Shown here: piece by piece, positions 1 to 11,534 of the stretch | Numbering within the stretch: the stretch's first letter is position 1 | How the letters are laid out: every line of letters begins with the position of its first letter | From: Cunninghamia lanceolata | Taxonomy: Eukaryota > Streptophyta > Pinopsida > Cupressales > Cupressaceae | Length of the DNA stretch: 64,000 nt | Assembly (NCBI GenBank): GCA_027924645.1 | Contig: BSBN01000763.1 | Location: 5,456,001-5,520,000 of the forward strand | Reading direction: 5' to 3' | The notes under the pieces: generated by a model | The model's input: the letters and a program-made list of their open reading frames with translations, nothing else | The model's database searches: none | Told to the model about the DNA's origin: nothing | Position numbers and translations under genes: made by a program

Positions 1-477
1 GGATTATTAAGTAGAATTAGATGTATGCAAGTTAATTAGTGGGTTTAAGTCATTGTAAGGCAGTGATGATATTATTAAACCCCACAGGTATAATTTTGTT
101 ATAATAAGCATATTGAATTAAAATTTAAACTCTATGATGCCAAGGAAAAGGCATTGATCTTTCCCAGTGATCTGATCCGATCTCATAATTTAAGAAGATG
201 AATTTCTACACTTAGAGTGTTGTACAATAATAGTAATAGGTTATGTAGATTCATGATGTCACGAGTAAAATATTGGTGAATGTTTTATTATCTTTGGCCA
301 TATCACGAAATATTTCTATCATTAAAGATGAGATCTGCATAGTTAATTTGTTAGTTTTATTGTTTAAAAGATCTCAAGGAAATGCCCTCCTGAGTGAGGT
401 AGAACATAAAGAAGAAGAGGAGGTTTCAGTAGGCCCTCCTAGATGTTGGCCTTTTTCATCAAAACATGACACCAATA
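1..477 (+). repeat. NA-1 5' LTR, 3' part only
   Basis: Direct repeat of 4374-4848, with scattered substitutions and small indels. It ends ACCAATA at 477 (ACCAACA in the other copy), three bases before the primer site. Its start lies before the window. Confidence 0.85.
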
Positions 478-480
478 GAT

Positions 481-499
481 TGGTGACTCTACTGGGGAC
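481..499 (+). other. Primer-binding site of NA-1 (non-Met tRNA type)
   Basis: TGGTGACTCTACTGGGGAC begins three bases after the LTR end. The element at 40402 has the closely similar TGGCAACTCTGCTGGGG in the same place. From memory this class of site belongs to Tat/Ogre-like gypsy elements and pairs with a tRNA other than initiator Met, probably tRNA-Arg. The tRNA identity is recalled, not checked. Confidence 0.7.
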
Positions 500-628
500 G
501 GTTTAGAAAAGGTCATCTATTGGGGAAGAGTCACAAGATCTAAATATTTATTGCTTATTTGTGAGATTGTAATACTCTCCTAGTGGATCAAACTTAGAAA
601 AAGAAAATATTTTCCTCTTTGATGAGGT

Positions 629-640
629 GGTGACTCTATT
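629..640 (+). other. Second primer-site-like motif in the NA-1 leader
   Basis: TGGTGACTCTAT repeats the first ten bases of the primer site 148 bases downstream. NA-2 has TGGCGACTCTAT 171 bases after its own primer site, within a similar context (gaggtgg before, gaa after). Conservation between two diverged elements suggests a function in priming or packaging, but that is inference. Confidence 0.5.
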
Positions 641-729
641 GTTGAAGAATCAAATATTTAATATTGCAAGGTACATGAATATTTCTTTTCCCATTTTCTT
701 TTAAAATGTAAGTTATGGCTACTCAAGAT

Positions 730-2500
730 AGAGATATAAATTAAGAGATAGTTGTGCTAGAAGAAAGGTTGGAGGAACTTGAAGATGTTAGTAATCAAAT
801 TGAGCCTCATATTTCTTCTAACAAGGTATATAGAAAGTTGGACCTCTCTTGGTAAAATCATGGAGGAGGGAACATGGCACAAAACATTTATGATCAACTT
901 CCTTTATTTGAAGGACAAAATATTTTAAAAGATTATGATCATGTTCAAGTGTATTTAGAATTTATGGATGAGTATGATTTGGTAGAGGAAGACATGCATA
1001 TGAGATATTTTGTTAGATCTAAATATGTGGTGAAGTTAGAAAGTGGCTTCTTAGTTTTCTTGATCATCATTTCTCTACATGGGAAGATCTTGTTGTAGCC
1101 TTTGATCAACAATAAATTTCAGATGTCAAAGATCAAGGAGTAGATTGTAAAGATGCTTGTCCTCAAGTTTAGGAACGTGATGTGGAAAATGAGAACAACT
1201 AGGTAATGGGTGAGAAAAAGAATCAAGGTGAGTTGAATGAATCACCTAGAATTGTTTCTATTTGTGAAGATATTGATTCACTTATTCTTCTTGTCGAAGA
1301 ATTATTTAGTATCAGAAGAAAAGAAGATGAATTACTTGTTGATTTTTATGCAAGATTTATGGAAAGTCTTTATGTTATCCTAGAGGTTTATAGGCCTGAA
1401 GTTTCAACATGTATTGATTTACTTTGTGAGGCTTATGAATCTAGGTTGAGTACAATGCTCAAAGAGTTGAAACTAGTTAATCTTGATCAAGTTTGTAAGT
1501 GTATTGTTGGTCTTGAGGAAATGAGGCAAGAATATGTGAAAACTCTTTTGTCTTCTAACATTACTAAAAAAGAATTGGTTGTTACAAATGATCAAGAAAA
1601 GGATGTTGCATGTATTGATACAGTGCTAGAAAAGAATGAAGATGAAGCATGTGATGAATAAATAGAGGTAAGAGATTGAATCTTATGGATATGCATTGTG
1701 ATGGTCAAATTGATGATGAATATGAAGAAGAAAAGAAAGTTGGTGTTCCTACACATTGTGATGAAAAGGTAAGCGCATGTGTAAGTGTTTGAAGTAATGA
1801 TTTAGATTTAATGGATGCACTGGGTGGCATGGATTATGTGCATGATGATATTCAAATTGATGTTTGTTCAAATGGAAATAAGGTAGATTATAAATTAGTT
1901 GAAAATAATAAAGAAGATATGGTCAAATGATACACCTCAAGTATGCCTTTCATTTGCTAATATTTCCAATATGTACTTTGATCAATGTGTTGATTTAAAT
2001 GTTTCCATGTGCAACAACAATAGTGAAATAAATAATTACAGCCCTTCTTCATATTTTGAACTATGTATGGATGCATACTATGACATGATTGACAGACTTG
2101 GTATTTCAATGTTAGCCCAGCTAGTGAGAAAGTTACATTTCAAAGATCTTATATAGAATGGGATTGGAATGTTGGCATGCATGAGGAGAATGAAAATGAA
2201 ACATTCTCTAAATTTAATTATAGAAACAAAGTTGTGAAAATTTTCCAAGAAGAGCATGAAATAGAGAAGAAAATGAAGAAATTAGTTCATCTCTTGAAAT
2301 GCATCAATAGGTTATTGGTAATGGTATGTTTGTATGTGATGTGTCCACATGCTTACCTAAATATGAGGCATTAATGGATAAAGTGAACATGCGAAATAAT
2401 GTCCTTTATGGTGAACCACTGTATGAAAATTTTAGCTTTGATGTAGATATAGATGGTCAAGAGGACTTCCAAAATTCTTCATGTGGCATGGGGTTATGAG
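730..2500 (+). pseudogene. Decayed gag of NA-1
   Basis: Gag is the structural capsid-type protein of LTR elements. Conceptual translation from about 874 reads like the capsid core of gypsy-type gag. There is a FEGQ-type start, then HVQVYLEFMDEYDLVEED and MRYFVRS. After a frame change come a tryptophan-containing STWEDLVVAFDQQ-type segment (near 1070-1110), an ELF...KEDELLVDFYARF segment (near 1290-1360) and VCKCIVGLEEMRQEY (near 1490-1540). Further acidic, stop-broken reading continues to about 2500. At least three frameshifts or stops separate the pieces. No zinc knuckle or pol domain follows. The order matches the gag at 55455. The family assignment is from motif memory. The protein is not expressible as one frame. 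Confidence 0.65.
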
Positions 2501-2985
2501 TTTTTCAATTTTTAGCTAACATGGATAAGTTTGTAGAGTTTCATGAGTAGGAAAAAGTATGGAATGGAGTAGAAAATGATGTAAGAAAATCATGTGAACA
2601 AATAATTTCTATTTCATACATGTTAGGAAATAAGTTGCTTGGTACAGAAAGTGTTTGTGGGGTAAGATTTGGTTCTTTTGGTAAATTGTTTAGATGTACT
2701 CCACAAGAATTAGTATAATCAACTTACAGATGAGTTGCATGCACATATTCAGATTAGATTGTAAGAAGTCTTTAGAAAACAAGATTTTTGATAGAGGAAA
2801 GTTGTCAAGTTCATTTTTCTTAGTAGTCTTGGGATACTAAGAGGTGGTAAAGGGAAAATGAATAAAGTACTAGGTTGTTCTGGTGTTTCTTTTCCTTATG
2901 GTTTGTCTTGTGCAACCATGGTGGTCTGTTACCCATGGTGAAGTGTTTCTTTATGTTTTCTTGTTATGTGGTCTACATCCCAGAG

Positions 2986-3050
2986 TTCTCTGAATTCTCA
3001 CTATAACCCACTGGAACACATATCCTTTAACAAGAGCCACTATTGGGACC
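2986..3050 (+). other. Conserved segment at the end of the NA-1 interior
   Basis: This segment aligns with 57105-57170 of NA-2. Both contain CTGAATTCT, a degenerate middle and AAGAGCCACTATTGGGAC. In NA-2 that string directly abuts the 3' LTR. In NA-1 it is followed by different sequence. It may mark the interior/3' LTR border or a minus-strand priming region, although it is not a classical polypurine tract. Confidence 0.45.
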
Positions 3051-3235
3051 CTCATTTTCCATTTCCAAATTTGCAAAGATCTTGTGTTTCGATCCCCTAT
3101 TGTTTCCCCTTCTTTGTATCTAACATGGTTACCTATGTGTTTTCTTCCCAAGTGTGTGAGAATCCTAAGTTGAAAATCCCCAAGTCCTTAAAGAGTTTCC
3201 TCCTAAGTGTAAAAATGTTGTAAGTCTTTCATGAA

Positions 3236-3740
3236 AATCTAGGTATTTACCTTTCGACAAGTTCGTAAGTTCATGAACCTACTGAAATCCTAAAATTACC
3301 TTAAGTTTCAACATTTTGGCAGGTTCGTAAACTCGTGAACCTACCAAAACATGGTTCCTTGGTTTGCATTTTCACCAAAATGAAGGAAAGAAATAATTAA
3401 AAAAGAAGAAGGCTTTCGGCAAGTTTGCAAGTTCACAAACTTTCCTAATCATCGAAAAGAGGAAGGAAGAAAGATGATAAAGGCCAATGAGTTTGAGTTT
3501 CGGTCAAAATGGTGAAAGATTGAAGAAAGTTGATGAGACAAAGAAATGTTTTTGGCAAGTCCATAGGTTTGTGAACTTGCCAAAATGTCGAAATAGGTTC
3601 AAGAGTTCATAATTTTGTCAAAATGTCAAAAGGTGAAGAGAAAGAACCAAAAGAGATAAAGAAAGAGAAGAGTTAATGTTTCACTGGTTCGGTAGGTTCG
3701 TGAACCTACAAACTCGTCGAAACAGTTCGTTGGTTCTCAA
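3236..3740 (+). repeat. Dispersed inverted-repeat motif array, GGTTCG..GAACC type
   Basis: At least five degenerate copies of a near-palindrome occur in about 500 bases: near 3256-3288, 3320-3351, 3417-3450, 3554-3590 and 3688-3722. A good copy reads GGTTCGTAAACTCGTGAACC. Most copies are followed by a CCAAAA/CGAAA-type tail. The spacing is irregular, so this is not a simple satellite. It sits between the decayed gag and the end of the 3' LTR. Confidence 0.6.
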
Positions 3741-4373
3741 AATAGTTGAAACGCTGAAACACTGAAAAGAGTTCACCAAAAGTGCCTAAATGTTGAACCT
3801 CTTAGGAAAAGGCATGAAATTTTAAAAAGTTCATTTCAAATGGTCATGACAAGAAGGAAAAATCAGTAGGCAAGAAAAAAGGTACCAAAGTTAAAAATGA
3901 AATGAAAGGTGGCAGAACTCAAGATTTGATTTCTAGAATTTTCTAAAAATTTGTAATGGTTTGCATGATTTTTTAGTGATTCCCACCTTGATGCATGCAA
4001 ATTAGGGTGTGGCTCTAATATTATAAAACAAAAGTTATATTTATTTGTAAGGGTTTAGAAAATTCTAGGGAGAGGTATTGGTGTAAGGTGAAACTTTGTG
4101 ATATTTTTCAAAGGAATAATAGAGATTTGAAATTTGTTTTCATGATGTTTATTGTAATGGATTCACTCTGTAGTGAAAATTTGAGCAAGAACTTGTGAGT
4201 TTGGTTGTCTCCTTTATTTTATTATATTTTCTTAGAGGAATATATATTTTCAAGGGAAAAAACATTCTCTGCCTCCATATTTTCTATGGGATTCAGCAGT
4301 TTGATTAGTTCAGATTCAAGGAATGAGGTAAATCATTTTAGATCATGAATGGAATGTGTAATTTCTATGGAGG

Positions 4374-4848
4374 ATTATTAAGTAGAATCAGATGCATGCA
4401 AGTTAATTAGTGAGTTTAAGTCATTGTAAGGTAGTGACAATATTATTAAACCCCAGAGGTAGAATTTTGTTATAATAATCATATTGAATTGAAATTTAGA
4501 CTCTGTGACGCCACATAATAGGCACCGATCTTTCTCAATGATCTGATCCAATATCATAATTTTAGATGATGAATTTCTACACTTTGAGTGTTGTATAATA
4601 GTACTAATAGGTTATCCAGATTCATGATGTTGTGAGTAAATTATGGGTGAATGCTTTATTATCTTTGGCCATATCATGAAATCTATCTTCCATTAAAGAT
4701 GAGATATGCATAGTTAATTTATTATTTTCATTGTTTAAAAGATCTCAAGAAAATACCCTCCTGAGTGAGGCATAACTCAAAGAAGAAGAGGAGGTTTCAT
4801 CAGGCCCTCCTAGCCATTGGCATTTTTCATCATAAAAGGATACCAACA
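4374..4848 (+). repeat. NA-1 3' LTR, part matching the window's first 477 bases
   Basis: Direct repeat of 1-477, ending ACCAACA at 4848. The true 3' LTR probably starts well upstream, because a TATA-like and promoter-like AT-rich stretch precedes it, but the matching 5' sequence is outside the window. No target duplication can be tested. Confidence 0.85.
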
Positions 4849-7734
4849 TGTCCATTAGCAACACATTCAAGTTAGGCCCATTTAATTCATTTAATTGTGT
4901 AATTAATATATTTGAGTGTAAAGTGTTTAATTTTTATTTGGCTATTGTAAAATAATAGAGTGTACATATTGTCTTTCCCCACATACCTATTTTAATGTGG
5001 TAGGGACTATTTATGAGGGTACATGGTGCAATTTTTTTGGGTCATAGAAAAATGGTAAAACAAATGTTACACAACTAACCTTTGTTTGTTTTGGCTGGTC
5101 CACTAATCTTGAGTGCAAGGATCTTCGACCATTAATCTTTTTTAGTATTTAGTAGATGAATTAATATGAGACCATCACCTTCCTATTATGTTATATGGTG
5201 TCTTTTCATGCACAAAATATGTAATATTTAAGCCCACCACCTATGCCACTTTGTACAATTCTATACCACATAACTAAGCACTCAGTTAACTTTGATGGCT
5301 TCTCCCTAGTATAATATTACCGTCACTTGTTTTGAAGGAAAATTGCCTATTTGCAAGTTGAATGAAGCCCTTTATAAACTCAACCATGAATTATTGAACC
5401 CTCAGACACCAAGATTGATATACACAATAGATATATTACAATTTGAGGCCAACACATTAATGTTAAGTAGGGAATTACATATAATTTTGAACTATGAGAA
5501 GATCTAGGGAACAAAGATTTGATCTTTTTCAAATAAATCAAAGGGAGGTTGCCAATTTGATTTACTTAAGTAATAAATTTCATATTGGAACTATATTTAT
5601 ATCTATAGATGCTCAATTTAATGTTTTCAACAACTTCTTCAAGATTTTTATTCTACTTCTTTGTATGTAGGATTTTTATATGATAATCAAATCATCTTAT
5701 ACTCTTGCACTTAGAGGTGTCTACACTTAAATGGAAAAATTGTGAGTTTTTTGATGTTGACTTAGACTTTTTCTATAGTAGTGCATAGTTAAGTTATCTA
5801 CAAATTAGCAAGACCAATTGTTCAAAATTATTGAGTGACAAAGAGAAACTAGGAGACAAAATCAAATTCATTGAGCTTATTTTAAATGCTATAATGCCTA
5901 TTCAAATTTAATTTAGCTCATTTTTAAAATGAAAATATAGAGTTGGTGGGAGCTCTACAAGGTTCTTTTAAAGAATTTGTTAAAGGATTAAAAGAGAATT
6001 TTGATCACCAATTTTTTGATTGTTGATAGGGAAGCTGAGAACTAAATGAATATTGAGAATAGAACCTATATTTTAGAAGATGTTGATATCTAAGTGTATG
6101 CTCTCTCATAAACTTGTGCTCATTTAGATACCAAGTATGGGAAACCTGTGAGCATAGGATGTAGCTCATAGAACAAAATTTGGGATTAGAAGGTCAACTC
6201 CTTTAATAATTTAAATGAACACTTCTATCTGATTCTCTAAATGTAGGAAAAGGAGAAAAATCTAAATAGAAATACTAAATTGAAACTAATTTAATAGAAA
6301 GATCATAAAATCAATCAATCAATGAAATAATTATCTTATAATTTACATAGTTTGTGACTTAAGCATTTCTAACATAAACAAAAGGCTAATCTCATGAATA
6401 AGAAGAAGAGGGACAAAGTTGATCATAACTTCTTTTTATTAATTATTTGATTATACACAATTACAAAATTGTAGATCAATAGAACATTATAATCATGTGA
6501 TTGTGCATAATTACAAAATTGTAGATCACTAGAAGATTCTTAGACAAATAAAGGCTATTGGAATTGGAAAATATATGACAAAATATCAATTTTTTCTAGA
6601 GCTCTATTAACATGAGCCTACTTAGTACATTTTAACCTTATAATTGAGTGCATCATTCTTATTTATACAAAAGAACAAAATAGAATTGAAAAAATAAACT
6701 AATAGTGGGTAATTAATTCCTCACTCATGTAGGAGATGTACACATAACTACATGTGTGAAATATTGCATGCAATCATCACATGAATGCCCACCATTTTGA
6801 TCTAGAATGTAGGAGTGAATGTGTGATCCCTTTATTACATCTTCAATGCTATAGTATGAACATTAAGGGAATACTTAAGTTTTAAAAACTTGATAGTTGA
6901 TATATGTAGATATTAATTTTTACTTTCTCTTAGATGTGGCTTATTATGGAGGATGGCATATTAAAGAAATGTGAGAACCTACTTAGAATTATTCAGCCTA
7001 CACTTTGTTGATGTCGATCCTTGAGCCAATGGCACATTAGAAACATAATAATATTGAAGGAACTTTAGGGTGAAGCATGGTCTATTTGATAAGCCAACAC
7101 ATGTCATCAAGCAAACAATGCTTGCATTCTTTTCAATATCAATGCATTATAGTACAAAGTCCACCTAACTATAAAAGGGGTTCTTTAACCAATGGTGCAA
7201 TTAGATTTAATCAAAAGACTAACAATTCTCATGAGATGCATAGACATGTGCCACATGGATTTTAATGAAAACACCACTATTTTACCTTATTCCATTATGA
7301 ATGCATGGGAAAAAAACAAAAGGGCTCTACCATATACTAATGACCTACACTTTTATAACCAATGGTACAATAAAAAAAATTGACAAACTTCTACCACCTT
7401 TCAAAGATGCACTGGCCATTGATTATAAACAAAATCAAATGGTTAGAACATCACAAGACCCTTGAAACTCCAACAACCTTTTTAAGCTATTACTAACATC
7501 ATTTTTCTATGAGATCCAGGCTTAAATAAATAAAAAGGGAATAGGTGCACCATAGGATGACATGGAAAATTGCAACCAATGATGCATCAATGCTTAACCC
7601 TACCATTGATAACTCTTTGTGATGAGTATATGGTTGGTGCTCCTCCATACTAACAATATAATTTGACACATTTTAGGATGTACAAATCATTGGATTTTAA
7701 AGAGATCAATAATACAAATTCACTTAGACAAAAG
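4849..7734. other. Unassigned AT-rich interval, possible copia RT trace
   Basis: No sustained reading frame or terminal repeat was found. Near 5338-5490 (+) a short frame reads CKLNEALYKLN followed by a Y..ID pair, reminiscent of the copia RT sequence around KALYGLKQAPRAWY. The match is too weak to call a gene. Bases 6440-6535 contain a short duplicated AT-rich phrase (cacaattacaaaattgtagatca). The rest looks like heavily decayed intergenic repeat. Confidence 0.3.
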
Positions 7735-8130
7735 TGTTCAAATATGAAAAGATGATTAACCTAGAAAACTAGTGCAAATGAATAGATATTAAACTATGAA
7801 TGCAAATAATATGAAATCAAAAGAGCAGCATAGAGTTAGTCTCCATAAGAGTAATGCAAATGCTATAGATGAAAAATAGCATTAAGAGGATGCAAAAGAA
7901 AAAGATGCAAAATACAAGCTAGGAGGTGAGTATAAATAGACTAGAAGAGAGGGGAGAGGTGGCAAATATGACCAATGGGAAGAGTCCACCACAATAGCCT
8001 AAAATAGCCAAGTGCAAATCCCATGGAAGATGCTGACACCTTGCACCCACTCACACTAATACTCACTTAATTAACTCTAAGCAAGCTTAATAACATGTGT
8101 AGGAAAAACCTAGGAATATAGGAAAATAAC
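7735..8130 (-). repeat. Copia-1 3' LTR
   Basis: Begins TGTTCAAAT on the plus strand and ends near 8130, matching 13526-13920. A TATA-type box (TATAAATA on plus, TATTTATA in the element's sense) lies at 7931-7938, with the other copy at 13722-13729. On the minus strand, G-rich tracts including an 11-G run (8152-8162) lie just upstream of this LTR, in the polypurine region. Confidence 0.88.
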
Positions 8131-8164
8131 CCCTACAAAAGAGAGAAAAATCCCCCCCCCCCAA

Positions 8165-8928
8165 ATAGAGAGAGAGGACCCCCCAAAGTAGAGAGAGTCA
8201 AGACTCTAAGTGAGAGGACTAAGAAGCCCCCCAGGGGATGAAGCCTCCCACACCCCCAACAAAGCTCGTAGATGAAGATACTTGCTTTTTGTGAAGGGTT
8301 TGGTGAAGATATCGACAACCTGCTCAGAAGTCAGACAGTAGAGAAGGTCGATGACATGGCCATGAATGAGATCCTAGATGTAGTGCATGTGGAGCTCAAT
8401 GTGTTGTGTCCATTGATGATGGACCAAATTCTATGATATCTTAATGGCACTCTAGTTGTCATAAAATATGATTAATGGTCATCTGATCTAGATCCCAAAC
8501 TTAGTGAGAAGATTTTAAAGCTAGATGGCCTTAGTGACAACATTCAAAACTCCCAAATACTCAGCCTCAATAGAAGATACAGAAATAGAAGACTGCTTCT
8601 TGCTCGGCTAACAAATAGGACCTAAACCAAGTGAGAAGTTGTAACCTGAAGTAGACTTGCAATCCTGAGAATCGCATGCTCAATCTAAATTTGTGTATCC
8701 CACCAAGTCAAGATCAATGACTGCTACATAGTGAGTCCCAAAACTGTGAGTACCCTAAATGTAGTGAAGTATCCGCTTGACTGCTTTCTAGTGCAGCCCA
8801 TGGGGATCCTACATGAATCGAGAAACCATGCATACAACATATGAAATGTTGGGTCTTGTATGAGTCATATAAATGAGACTCCCAACAAGCTATTGATACA
8901 AAGTGCCATAAAAAAATGGTGAAGAACA
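8165..8928 (-). pseudogene. Copia-1 RNase H domain relic
   Basis: C-terminal domain of copia pol, which removes RNA from the RNA-DNA hybrid. Translation of the minus strand shows the copia RNase H signature SVSSIEAEY (normally SLSTAEAEY) near 8555-8580. Farther on come the H..HIELH..YI segment and the VVDIFTKPFTKSKYLHLR-type end near 8280-8330. In-frame stops split it, and the tail runs into repeated G-tracts before the LTR. Confidence 0.75.
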
Positions 8929-9720
8929 CTAAGCCTCAAGTTTGACTCTAGAAAGGAAGGGAGTTGGAGAAAGCTTATAGTCAACCCTATGAAACCATGA
9001 GAGCAAATCTAGAGCATACTTGGATTGTGTGATGGTGATCCCAAAAGTAGATTGGTAGATCTCAATCCTGAGAAAGTAATGCAGCAAGCCCAAGTTAGTC
9101 ATCAAAAACTTGTCATGGATAGTTTTGACTACCCTAGTGGCGAATGAAGAACTCCCTATGATCAACAATTCATGAACATACAGAACCAAAAATAGGAGTG
9201 AATCATTCTACTACAAAATGTACACATTGGGATTAGAATGGCACTGAGTGAACCCAATTTTAAGAAGGAAGGAGTCCATCTTGGCATACTAGGCTCGAGG
9301 AGCCTATTTGAGGCCATAGAGAGACTTATGAAGGTGACACACAAGTGGAGAATCCTAAATGAACCCCTATGGTTGCTCCATGTAGATCTCCTCCTAAAAG
9401 TCACCATAAAGAAAAGTACTCTCACATCCATCTGGTGTACTTCCAAATGATTGGTTGCAGCAATGGAAAGAACATGTCGAATGGAGTTCATTCTAGCAAT
9501 TGGTGCAAAAATCTCAGAGTAGTCAATCCAAGGAACCTGGGAGAATCCTTTGGCAACTAGGTGATCCTTATACTTATCAACTGACCTGTCTGCTACAAAG
9601 TTTTTCCAATAGATCCACTTACATCAAACAAATCTTCTTCCCTTAGGAAGAGGGACAAAATCCCAAGTATGGCTCCTCATCAAGGAACTATATTCCTCCT
9701 GCATAGTTGTATCCCACTCA
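8929..9720 (-). pseudogene. Copia-1 reverse transcriptase relic
   Basis: RT copies the element RNA into DNA. The minus-strand frame from about 9189 shows LYVHELLIIGSSSFATRVV where active elements have YVDDLLITGSS. Both aspartates of the YVDD catalytic pair are replaced (H and E), so the domain cannot work. The following NLGLLHYFLRIEIYQS is the usual MxDLGxLxYFLGIEV motif. Upstream (9190-9700) the RT fingers region is recognisable in pieces, broken by stops and frame changes. Integrase precedes it, as in all copia elements. Confidence 0.8.
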
Positions 9721-10399
9721 GGAATACCAGAAGCCTCTCAAAAGGATTGTGGATTAAAGGAAATAGAAATGAATACATGTGGAGCATCCTGGAATTGTGA
9801 ACGAGTCTATCTAGTGTTTGATGGATCCCTAACCCAATCACCTACAGACTGCAAGGTCTATCTAGCCCAAAGTCAACCAAAAGTTAGAGAATTTGGAGGA
9901 GAATAATCACCCTCTGAATGATGACTAGGAGAGGAAGGAGGTGAATCCTCTAAATTTCTCTCAACATTAGAAGTGGAGGTAGAAGACTCCTCATCATCAA
10001 GAATTTTCTTAGGTGAATCTGACTCATCAGAAGATCTGTCATGTAGTACAAGTGACTTCAATGTCAAAGTAGGAGGAGGTGGAGAAGTGATAGGAGTTGA
10101 GCTTGAAGAGCCCTCCTCAAACTAAACACTCCTCTCAATGAACAACTCATGTGTAGTAGGGTGGAGCAACTAATAACCCTTCACACCATTAGGATAGCCT
10201 AAAAATATGCAAGGTCTGCTTTGTGGATCCAAGGCCTTATGTTTATCTGTAGGAATGTGGACCCTTGTAGGAGAAAAAAAAACTCAAAAGTGCTTAAATG
10301 ATAGTTTCCAACTACTTCAAGATTCAAAAGGAGTAACTCCCTTCAAGGTTCAGTGAGAAACAAGGTTTTGGATATAAAAAGCATAGTTAATGGCCTCTG
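9721..10399 (-). pseudogene. Copia-1 integrase-RT linker
   Basis: This is the variable, acidic and serine-rich linker expected between copia integrase and RT. An open stretch at 9873-10067 encodes clusters such as SSDESDSP, DDEESSTSTS and SPPSSPSHHSEG. The upstream part (10140-10400) still shows integrase C-terminal-type pieces. Stops interrupt it. Confidence 0.6.
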
Positions 10400-11041
10400 C
10401 CCTTGATACTATGGTACAAGAGATCTAGAGTGTATCATGCAATTTACCATTTCCTTCAAGGACCTATTCTTCCATTTTGCAACATTGTTCTGTTGAGGAG
10501 TGTATGGAACAAAATTCTACAAATCAATACCCTCTGAAGTACAAAACTACTCAAAATGATGGTTGACATATTCACCACCATTTTCAGTATGTAAATCTTT
10601 GATGGCTTTCCTGGATAGCTTCTCTACAAATTTTTTGAAGTCTTGAAAGTGATCAAATACCTCATACTTCTGTTTGAGAAAGTACACCCAAGTATATTGA
10701 TAAAAGTCATCAATGAAAGCTAGAACAAATCTAACCTTGATGAAGGATGGATGAGGAAATGGACCAGCCAAATCAATGTGGACTAACTCCAGTAACTATG
10801 AAGCTCTCCATGCCTTACCTTTGTCAAAATTTTCCTTAGGATGCTTACTAAGAATGCAACCTTGGAAAACACCACCTGAAAAATAAAATGAAGGCAACCC
10901 TGTGACCATGCTCTGCTGGTTGAGCTGTTGTAAGTAGTGGAAGTTAAGATGGCCAAACCACTCATGCCATAATCTACTCACATCATTTGAATGAGCGAGT
11001 AAAATAAATGAAGGAGGATCAGGAACAAAGTGAGAAAACAA
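10400..11041 (-). pseudogene. Copia-1 integrase relic
   Basis: Integrase inserts the DNA copy into the genome. The pre-integrase zinc region is visible as LWHEWFGHLNFHYLQQL near 10910-10975, although the CxxC half is eroded. The core reads HIDLAGPFPHPS, then FIDDFYQYTWVYFLKQK (about 10665-10715). Next comes LHTENGGEY, where the second catalytic Asp has become Glu. Near 10480-10500 AKWKNRSLKEM stands where AERKNRSLKEM is usual, so the catalytic Glu is Lys. Two of the three DDE residues are therefore altered, and stops are present. This is a dead enzyme. Confidence 0.82.
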
Positions 11042-11047
11042 ATATAG

Positions 11048-11534
11048 CTATGACTGATGATCGACTCTCCCAACTACAACTGTAGAACCATTGTATAACT
11101 CATGCATCTCCACTGAATCAGGAGTGAACTCAACCCACTTGCTTGAACCCGTGTGAGTGATCTGATATACTGACAAGAGATTAGTTGATAATGAGGGCAC
11201 ACAAAGAACATCACGGAATATTCCATCCCCCGCATTAATAGACTCTCTCCCACACACCTCAACAGGAGTGTCATCACCCATCAAAATAGAAGGCATAGTA
11301 CACAGCTCCAAAGATGCAATTTCTTCCTTAGATGAATCCATGTGGTGTAAAGCACTCAAAACAAGAACCCAAGTGGATGGTTGTGAAGAAAATTCTACAA
11401 GGGCCTTGCCCTTTTCTTTCCCCTTGTTGTTATCCTTTGCCTTGTTAGACTCCTCATTAGAACTATGTTTTATAGATTGAAGAACACTGATATTATTCTC
11501 CTCAAGAATGTGTGTCAAGTGATCAATTTGTTTC
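11048..11534 (-). pseudogene. Copia-1 aspartic protease relic
   Basis: The protease cuts the gag-pol polyprotein. The frame reads STWVLVLSALHHMDSS where the family has WxLDSGASxHM. The catalytic Asp-Ser-Gly is lost (VLS). The downstream part, VCVPSLSTNLLSVYQIT, fits the family's VLYVPGLxxNLLSVxQLT segment. The domain is continuous with the zinc knuckle upstream and with integrase downstream after a stop near 11046. Confidence 0.78.

Larger units (their letters stand above)
1..4848 (+). mobile_element. NA-1: gag-only non-autonomous LTR element, truncated by the window start
   Basis: The window opens inside a long terminal repeat. Bases 1-477 are repeated in direct orientation at 4374-4848. 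Between them lie a primer-binding-site-like motif just after the first copy, a decayed gag-like reading region, a stretch rich in short palindromes and no recognisable protease, reverse transcriptase or integrase. Both LTR copies end in ACCAAYA, the same terminus as the element at 40402. This is the structure of a non-autonomous element that would borrow pol proteins from a relative. The left end is outside the window and the exact start of the 3' LTR could not be fixed, so the total length is unknown. Confidence 0.75.

Noticed and set aside
8152..8162. G-quadruplex regulatory element from the 11-base C run and nearby C6 runs
   Set aside because: Only three G-tracts are close enough on the minus strand, and the position is the polypurine region of Copia-1, which explains the composition.
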